Source of the DNA: Coxiellaceae bacterium UBA6002
Lineage (GTDB): Bacteria; Pseudomonadota; Gammaproteobacteria; UBA6002
Length of the DNA: 12,053 nucleotides
Direction of reading: 5' to 3'
Assembly (NCBI GenBank): GCA_002429595.1
Contig: DJAM01000013.1
Location: 1-12,053 of the forward strand
The notes under the pieces were generated by a model that worked only from the letters and a program-made list of their open reading frames with translations, was not told where the DNA came from and made no database searches. This document shows, piece by piece, positions 7,828-12,053 of this stretch (position 1 is the stretch's first letter; the number at the start of each line of letters is the position of its first letter). Both the position numbers and the translations under genes were made by a program.

Positions 7828-8176
7828 ATGCAACTAAAAGATAGCATTGAATTCAACGGCAAAAAACAACAAACTGAAGATTCGTTGAATCAATTGAGAG
7901 ATGCGCAGGTTACATCTTTAAAATGTAAAAATTTAACGCCACCACAAAAAACTGACTTGATTAAATTCCTGTAAAGATCACTACACTAAAACTATTGTGG
8001 ATTGAAAAAACTGGGTTAAACGAAGAAGATGCCAAAGCAATTGCACAGGTTATCGGAATGAATACTAAATTAGATCATCTAAGTCTAGAAGGTTGTTCAC
8101 TCGGTCCTCAACACCTTTAAGGCAGGCGATAAAAAAAGGAAATCTAGATTTAGTAAAAACCACTTATAAAAATTAA
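7828..8176 (+). pseudogene. Leucine-rich-repeat protein, frameshifted remnant
   Basis: A good ribosome binding site (AGGAG, 7818-7822) precedes ATG at 7828. The first frame gives 49 residues, ending at TAA 7975-7977 shortly after LIKFL. A second frame resumes at once and reads ITTLKLLWIEKTGLNEEDAK, then continues to LDHLSLEGCSLGPQHL, the spacing of ribonuclease-inhibitor-type leucine-rich repeats. It stops near 8120. A third frame reads LRQAIKKGNLDLVKTTYKN to TAA at 8174-8176. Joining all three needs only two single-base changes and gives a protein of about 115 residues with one or two repeats. Such proteins mediate protein binding and are common among secreted effectors of Legionellales, but no secretion signal can be shown here. 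The 3' end overlaps the convergent CBS fragment by 4 bp. Confidence 0.65.
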
Positions 8177-8520
8177 CTAAATGCACTTAATAAATCCACT
8201 GGCACAGAAGTCACACCTGCCTTTATGGCTTCTATAACAACTCTCTCTTGAGTGTAAGTAGGATTCACAGTAATTTTAGGCTTTGACATCAAGTTTGAAA
8301 TAACTTCAGTCTTTTCAGCGGATAAAACTTTTGAAATTGATACTTGACCGACCAAAGTTTGTTTTTCAGATATGACATAAATTTCATTACAGTGTTTCCA
8401 ATCTTCTCTTGCCAGAGTATCCATAACGTTGTCCATTTTTTCAGTTAAAAGTACAACGGGTATCGCTGTAACCATTAGACTACCCGCAGTTTCTGGTAAA
8501 TAAATAGTATTATTTTGCAT
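8173..8520 (-). pseudogene. CBS-domain protein fragment resembling the regulatory part of MgtE magnesium transporters
   Basis: The frame encodes 115 residues from ATG at 8518-8520, with GAGG 7 nt upstream. The opening YLPETAGSLMVTAIPVVLL resembles the MgtE segment Y-x-P-E-D-T-A-G-x-L-M-T that leads into its CBS pair. A CBS motif HCNEIYVISEKQTLVGQVS follows, then a second partial CBS unit ending at SVPV. The normal continuation (a second half-CBS, then the membrane channel) is absent: the frame ends DLLSAFS and stops where the leucine-rich-repeat gene ends. In MgtE the CBS pair senses intracellular Mg2+. The start lies 21 bp after the cation ATPase stop, so both were probably one operon. It could be a stand-alone short CBS protein, but truncation looks more likely because the second domain is incomplete. 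Confidence 0.6.
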
Positions 8521-8541
8521 TGCAATGCCTCGATGTAACTG

Positions 8542-10022
8542 TTATTTTTTATTACCTCTAAAATGTAACCATTTAAAAAACTCAAACCACTGAACAGAAG
8601 TAATACCTATTAATAGACAGAAGATAACTTGAAGTAAGTTCAATGTGCCAAATTTAAACAATTGCCGCAAAAGCGGTACGTACAAAACAGCAAGCAAAAC
8701 ACATATCGCGCTGATAATAATTGACCATAAAATCTTATTAGGAACCTTCAGTATTTTTAAAATAGAATATTTCCAAGATCGATTTACAAGTATCAAGTTT
8801 ATGTTTGCAAATATTAAAGTGACAAAAGCAAAAGAACGTGCAATCTCAACTGCAATTTGAAGATGAAGCAATGCTCCATAAAGAAAAGTAACGATGAACA
8901 ATATTGTTAAACCTTGCCCTATGCTTAGCAATATCATGCTTTTGGTAAACAAAGGCAATTGAATATTCCTCGGTGGTTGCTTCATGGTACCAGGCTCCTG
9001 TGGTTCTGCTTCGAAAGCAATCGCACAAGTAGGATCAATAATAAGTTGCAAAAATGCGATATGACTGGAAAAAATAGTAATGGCCAACCAAAAAGCAATG
9101 GAATTAAAGATAATCCTGCTATAGGAACATGTATTGCAAAGACGTAGGCCATTGCCTTTTGAAGATTAGTAAAGATGCGCCTACCTAATTTTATTGCAGA
9201 TACAATTGACAATAAGTCATCGTTTAACAGGACAACTGATGCTGCCTCTCGTGCCACATCTGTACCTCGTTGGCCCATTGCAATACCGATATGTGCTGCC
9301 TTGAGTGCCGGAGCATCATTAATGCCATCACCTGTCATTGCAACTATCTGATTATTCTCCTTTAACGCATTTATGATCTTTAACTTTTGCCGAGGTAAGA
9401 CTCTAGCGAAGACATTATCTTCTTTTAATAGCAGATTTAAATCTGAACGAATTAAATTTTCTATTTGAGAACCAGTAATAGCGGTATCTTTATTAATTAT
9501 AGAAAGCTTTTTAGCAACTGCAACTGCCGTGATACTATAATCTCCTGTTATTAAAAGGATTCGAATACCAGCTTCTTGACACTCTTGCCACAAAAGCACT
9601 TGGACGTAATGGATCGGAAAGACCGACAAGACCTAGAAAAGAAAATCTAAATGAATCTGGAGTCTCAGGCCATTTTTCAATTGCTGATTCTGCTTTAGCG
9701 ACTGCAAGTACCCGTAGACCCTCTTTCGCCATACGGTTCACAGCGGATATGATTTGCTGAGTATTTGTTGCATTAAGTTGACATAGTTTAATAATAGATT
9801 CGGGAGCACCTTTCGTTGCAATGATATATTTATCACGATTAGGTATTTGCCAAGCATGGGTCATTGCAAGTAGTTCAGGCGTAATTTCGTACTCATGAAC
9901 TAACTTACGATGCTCAGGCAAAAAACGCTTCACCTCTTTAGAGCTTTTCGCCAGCTGATGAAAAGTTAATCCAGGGCATCAAAAGGCTTAATTTCGCTTG
10001 CCAATGCACTGTATGCGACTAG
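8542..10022 (-). pseudogene. P-type cation-transporting ATPase, C-terminal remnant with several frame breaks
   Basis: The pieces form one degraded P2-type ATPase (Ca2+-pump-like). In order they show ALASEIKPFDALD (about 10010-9974), then after a shift FHQLAKSSKEVKRF, the nucleotide-binding KGAPESI and DPLRP. A second shift (about 9580-9595) leads to ECQEAGIRILLITGDYS, the hinge motif TGDGINDAPALKAA and GTDVAREAASVVLLNDD. A third shift near 9064 (one base lost) leads to HIAFLQLIIDPTCAIAFEAE and the last membrane helices, ending at TAA 8542-8544. Missing are about the first 380 residues: helices 1-4, the actuator domain and the phosphorylated DKTGT loop. It would have pumped a cation across the inner membrane using ATP. 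Without DKTGT and with at least three frame breaks it is dead. Ion specificity cannot be read. Confidence 0.88.
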
Positions 10023-10203
10023 CTACTTTGCAAGCCAACCGGATAATAAATATATCGTCAGTGGAGATGAGCACGGTGTTCTGTGATCAGGTAATAGCCA
10101 ATGATTAGAAAAATAAACAAAAGAATCAGGTTTCGGAAAAAGAAAAATGAGATTTTTCCTCCTAAGGATGCGCATGATGATGTTGGCGATTTTCCCTGTC
10201 CAT
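10023..10203 (-). pseudogene. DUF2933-type small membrane protein, frameshifted remnant
   Basis: From ATG at 10201-10203 the minus strand reads MDRENRQHHHAHP, a histidine-rich start typical of this family, then stops. In the next frame it continues GGKISFFFFRNLILLFIFLI followed by IGYYLITEHRAHL (EHRAHL at 10064-10081), one membrane helix plus the family's signature T-E-H-R-A-H-L. A further stop follows at 10058-10060, and the usual second helix and His-rich C-terminus (CPLMHLFMH) are not recognisable; a third frame ends at 10023. Function of the family is unknown; members often sit near metal-transport and stress genes. No clear ribosome binding site is visible. It is wedged directly against the truncated ATPase end. 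Confidence 0.65.
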
Positions 10204-10244
10204 AAAATTAAATATAGGATAGGACTCAAGCAACCTTTGCTCAC

Positions 10245-10490
10245 CTATTCCTTTATGCGCACGGCTAACACATCACATTTTGCAAGATGGATGACTGAAG
10301 TTGCAGTAGAGTCTAGCAATAAACGAATGCCATGACGCCCATGACTGCCTATAATAATCAGATCTGCTTTTCGGCTTGGGCTAAATTAATAGAGACGGGG
10401 ACACCCTCTTCAACCAATTGCTCTGAAGATGAAATGTCATATTTCTCGCACAATTTACTCAATATTGGAACTATAATGTTAACGATCAGA
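10245..10490 (-). pseudogene. Universal stress protein (UspA family), C-terminal remnant with a frameshift
   Basis: The minus strand reads PILSKLCEKYDISSSEQL and EEGVPVSINLAQAEK. After a one-base shift it continues ADLIIIGSHGRHG, then ATSVIHLAKCDVLAVRIKE, ending in TAG at 10245-10247. GSHGRHG is the ATP-binding signature of Usp proteins, and the K-C-D-V-L-A-V-R strand is their usual C-terminus. The shift sits in a run of four T at 10368-10371 (A on the coding strand), where five would restore the frame. The second glycine of the nucleotide motif is replaced (D before STA). The N-terminal half, including the V-D-G-S start of the fold, is missing; homology fades near 10490, just at the ribosome binding site of the divergent CBS gene. 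These proteins bind ATP or sense stress in the cytoplasm. Confidence 0.8.
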
Positions 10491-10510
10491 TTTAAATAAG
10501 GAGAAGCTGA

Positions 10511-10948
10511 ATGCTAGTAAAAGAAATTATGACTAAAAATCCTAAGACATTGACAACCAATACACCCATCTCAAAAGTAGTAGAAGAAATGCAAAGATTG
10601 GATTGTGGTTTTATGCCAATTGCTGAAAATGAAAAAATTGTCGGCGTTGTGACGGATCGTGATATTACACTACGAACTATTCCTATGGGGAAAGATCCTC
10701 AAAAGACATCCATTAAAGAAATTATGACAGCTAGAACATTTTCTGTGTCAGAAGACCAAAATGTTAATGATGCCGCGCGAAAAATGTGTGAGCAACAGAT
10801 TAGAAGATTAGTTGTACTCGACAAAAACAATAAAATCACAGGCGTCGTTTCATTAGGCGATATTGCTAGGCGATATAAAGATCCCAAAATGGATTCAAGC
10901 ATTATTGAAGCTGTTTCAGCAAAAAAACAATTTAAGAAGGCAGCTTAA
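10511..10948 (+). CDS. Two-CBS-domain protein
   Basis: Intact 145-residue protein made of one Bateman module. CBS 1 (about residues 7-58) opens with IMTKNPKTLTTNTPISK and ends GVVTDRDITLR. CBS 2 (about 70-123) opens with IMTARTFSVSEDQNV and ends GVVSLGDIARR. A basic tail KKQFKKAA closes the chain. CBS pairs bind adenosine nucleotides or S-adenosylmethionine and act as energy or stress sensors; the D-R-D-I/G-D-I-A-R ends are the usual phosphate-binding positions. With no catalytic domain it presumably acts on a partner protein that cannot be named from sequence. The start is set by AAGGAG at 10498-10503, 7 nt before ATG. It is divergent from the Usp remnant and upstream of hsp20 in the same direction, with a 264-bp gap. 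Confidence 0.92.
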   Translation: MLVKEIMTKNPKTLTTNTPISKVVEEMQRLDCGFMPIAENEKIVGVVTDRDITLRTIPMGKDPQKTSIKEIMTARTFSVSEDQNVNDAARKMCEQQIRRLVVLDKNNKITGVVSLGDIARRYKDPKMDSSIIEAVSAKKQFKKAA

Positions 10949-11001
10949 ATTTTAAATTGATAATTCCAAAATAGTTTTGAAATCACACAAAGGGAATTGT
11001 A

Positions 11002-11130
11002 ATGCAATCCGAAAGATTAAAATGACGCAATTTCATTAAAAAGGCGCTACTTGTCGGAGGATCCTTGAGTGCAATCCTCTTTTTACAAAGTCATTATTTG
11101 CGTCAGATCAAAAAAAAAGAGGAAGAATGA
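11002..11130 (+). pseudogene. Short single-helix membrane protein, interrupted by an in-frame TGA
   Basis: AGGGA (10991-10995) lies 6 nt before ATG 11002. The frame reads MQSERLK, then TGA at 11023-11025, then in the same frame RNFIKKALLVGGSLSAILFL and QSHYLRQIKKKEEE to TGA at 11128-11130. The product would be 41-42 residues: a basic N-terminus, one hydrophobic segment (about residues 14-27) and a charged tail. It is probably a dead small inner-membrane peptide. No family is recognised. Readthrough or selenocysteine use is unlikely: no SECIS-like hairpin was evident and the position is not conserved-looking. Confidence 0.35.
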
Positions 11131-11152
11131 TAGACAATATCAAATCTCTAAG

Positions 11153-11180
11153 TTGTATTATAATAATAAAATTGTATAAC
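11153..11180 (+). promoter_or_regulatory. Possible promoter region of the hsp20 gene
   Basis: A perfect TATAAT lies at 11159-11164 but has no good -35 at 16-18 bp. A second option is TTGTAT at 11153-11158 with TATAAC at 11175-11180 (16-bp spacer). No heat-shock sigma-32 signature (CTTGAAA with CCCCAT) was seen. The leader would be only about 30-50 nt and AU-rich; no pairing that buries the ribosome binding site was found. Confidence 0.3.
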
Positions 11181-11212
11181 CTATTTATTTAACTTATAAA
11201 AGGAGCAATATT

Positions 11213-11707
11213 ATGAGTAATTTAATTCATTGGAGAAAGTCTCTTCCTGTATCTTCTTCACGGGATCCATTAGGTTCGCTACAGAATGAGCTAGATCGAG
11301 TATTTAATAGTTTTTACAATTCTTTTGAGTCAAGTCAACAAGCATTTGCTGGGTTTGAGAGTTTAGCGCTGAATCCGTCTATTGATATAGTTGACGATAA
11401 AAACTGTTTTAAGATTGAGGCTGAAATGCCAGGAATTTCAGAAGATAATATAAAAGTCTCCATTGACGATGGCATTCTAACTATTAAAGCAGAGAAGAAA
11501 AAATCTTCTAAAAACGAAGGTAAGCATTATCTTATGCGCGAAATTAGCTATGGCAGTTACGAGCGTAATATTGCATTACCCGAATCAGTAGATGTATCTA
11601 AAGCTAAAGCTTCTTTTAAAAAAGGTATGTTGTGGGTATCTATTCCTAAGAAAGCAGAGGCATCTGAAAAGCATCGTGATATCAAGGTTGAAAAAGCTGC
11701 CGCATAA
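11213..11707 (+). CDS. Hsp20 family small heat-shock protein (alpha-crystallin domain)
   Basis: Intact 164-residue ATP-independent holdase that keeps unfolding proteins soluble for refolding by Hsp70 or disaggregases. The N-terminal arm (1-50) carries W7 and the D-P-L-G-S-L-Q-N-E-L-D-R-V-F segment common to bacterial Hsp20 proteins. The alpha-crystallin domain runs from about 52 to 150: NPSIDIVDDKNCFKIEAEMP at its start, then LTIKAEKK, the S-Y-G-S-Y-E-R-N-I-A-L-P strand and KKGMLWVSIPK, the usual A-x-(n)-G-x-L end. The tail EKHRDIKVEKAAA contains IKV, the I-x-I/V anchor used for oligomer assembly. AGGAG (11201-11205) sits 7 nt before ATG. The protein is typical in length and shows no decay, unlike the minus-strand genes nearby. 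Confidence 0.95.
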   Translation: MSNLIHWRKSLPVSSSRDPLGSLQNELDRVFNSFYNSFESSQQAFAGFESLALNPSIDIVDDKNCFKIEAEMPGISEDNIKVSIDDGILTIKAEKKKSSKNEGKHYLMREISYGSYERNIALPESVDVSKAKASFKKGMLWVSIPKKAEASEKHRDIKVEKAAA

Positions 11708-11717
11708 CTAAAACGAG

Positions 11718-11738
11718 CTGGGAACTTTTGGTTCCCAG
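11718..11738 (+). terminator. Probable terminator of hsp20
   Basis: CTGGGAAC (11718-11725), loop TTTTG and GTTCCCAG (11731-11738) form a perfect GC-rich 8-bp stem 11 bp after the stop codon. The downstream T content is modest (TATTTT near 11747), so it is a good hairpin with an imperfect U-tract. Confidence 0.6.
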
Positions 11739-11817
11739 TGGAAAGTATTTTCTAAACGAATTACTTATCTTGCTATATCCCTGTCGGGTAGGTTTCTGGT
11801 ATGTCATCATGTGCTAA

Positions 11818-12053
11818 GTAAACGTTCGGGGATCTACATGACCAGCAAATTAAATTAAAATACGATGGTTTGAGGCAATAATTTACTATAATCGCTTTCA
11901 TTTTGACATGCACGAATGCGATACAACATGGCACAAAAATATTTATAGGGCTCAATATTATTTGCCTTGCAAGTTTCTATCAATGAATAAAAAGTTGCTC
12001 CAGCCTTTGCTCCATTTGGACTGCCACTAAACAACCAATTCTTGCGCCCTAGC
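11818..12053 (-). mobile_element. IS66-family insertion sequence, one end (runs off the window)
   Basis: GTAAACGTTCGGGGATCTAC at 11818-11837 has the GTAA-CG-CGGG form of IS66-family terminal inverted repeats. It lies 18 bp outside the stop codon of a transposase fragment that reads outward, which is the normal layout. The eight bases just outside (TGTGCTAA, 11810-11817) would be one copy of the 8-bp target duplication this family makes; the other copy lies beyond the window. Confidence 0.75.
11855..12052 (-). CDS. IS66-family transposase, C-terminal part (partial at window edge)
   Basis: The minus strand is open from the window edge and reads GRKNWLFSGSPNGAKAGATF, then YSLIETCKANNIEPYKYFCA and ending LLPQTIVF, with stop TAA at 11855-11857. 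G-R-K-N-(W/Y)-L-F-x-G-S-x-x-G-A is the classic block around the last catalytic acidic residue of IS66 transposases (the E of SLIETCKAN), and the C-terminal helix pair with a final L-L-P is family-typical. Sixty-five residues are visible and none shows decay; whether the rest is intact cannot be seen. Confidence 0.88.
   Translation of the reverse strand, partial: LGRKNWLFSGSPNGAKAGATFYSLIETCKANNIEPYKYFCAMLYRIRACQNESDYSKLLPQTIVF

Noticed and set aside
8542..10022. Frame breaks explained by sequencing error alone
   Set aside because: The 6924-bp gltBD gene, rich in A/T runs, has no break, and the ATPase also lacks its whole N-terminal third, which errors cannot explain.
10147..10335. 62-residue plus-strand frame in the Usp/DUF2933 region
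   Set aside because: It lies opposite the Usp and DUF2933 remnants, which have clear family motifs on the minus strand; it is a shadow.
11181..11215. RNA thermometer controlling hsp20
   Set aside because: No UUUU/AGGAG pairing or ROSE-like U-U-G-C-U stretch opposite the ribosome binding site was found in the short leader.
11773..11955. 60-residue minus-strand frame overlapping the IS66 end
   Set aside because: The transposase lies in another minus-strand frame with clear motifs, and this frame crosses the element boundary.
1..12053. CRISPR array, defence system, toxin-antitoxin pair or biosynthetic cluster
   Set aside because: No regularly spaced repeats, no Cas-like, restriction, toxin or biosynthetic domains were seen on either strand.

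Overview
The window looks like an accessory region of an AT-rich gammaproteobacterium. A member of the Legionellales (Legionella, Coxiella and relatives) is the best guess. This rests on the low GC content, a leucine-rich-repeat gene remnant, the stress/ion gene set, IS66-type DNA and tRNA-associated integrase scars. No 16S or other phylogenetic marker is present, so the assignment is an inference.

Layout. At 1-311 lies an integration scar: a 3' fragment of a tRNA-Lys(CUU)-like gene (88-133), followed after 14 bp by the C-terminal end of a tyrosine recombinase (147-311, minus strand). A ~22-bp sequence at 316-337 marks the point where the recombinase is cut off and recurs in direct orientation at 7566-7587. 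Between the two copies sits one large intact gene (602-7525). It encodes a 2307-residue fused glutamate synthase in which GltB (large, glutaminase plus FMN/3Fe-4S) and GltD (small, 4Fe-4S/FAD/NAD(P)H) lie on a single chain, the eukaryote-like architecture.

From 7.8 to 10.5 kb the DNA is a gene graveyard. On the plus strand is a frameshifted leucine-rich-repeat gene. On the minus strand, in transcription order, are remnants of a universal stress protein, a small DUF2933-type membrane protein, the C-terminal part of a P-type cation ATPase with at least three frame breaks, and an MgtE-like CBS domain piece. Together these look like the wreck of an ion-transport/stress operon. Because the 6.9-kb glutamate synthase frame is unbroken, the indels are more likely real decay than sequencing error.

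From 10.5 kb on, the plus strand carries an intact two-CBS-domain protein, a probable broken one-helix membrane peptide gene and an intact Hsp20 small heat-shock protein with a good hairpin behind it. At 11818 the inner sequence switches to the terminal inverted repeat of an IS66-family element, whose transposase C-terminus runs off the window.

How the genes work together: glutamate synthase makes glutamate from glutamine and 2-oxoglutarate and shows no visible functional link to its neighbours. CBS, Usp, DUF2933, cation ATPase and Hsp20 are a stress-type set of which only CBS and Hsp20 remain readable. I see no convincing new defence system or other novel system here. The points most worth attention are the unusual cluster spacing and repeat tail of the fused glutamate synthase, the attP-like arrangement at the left end, and the direct repeats bracketing the gene.
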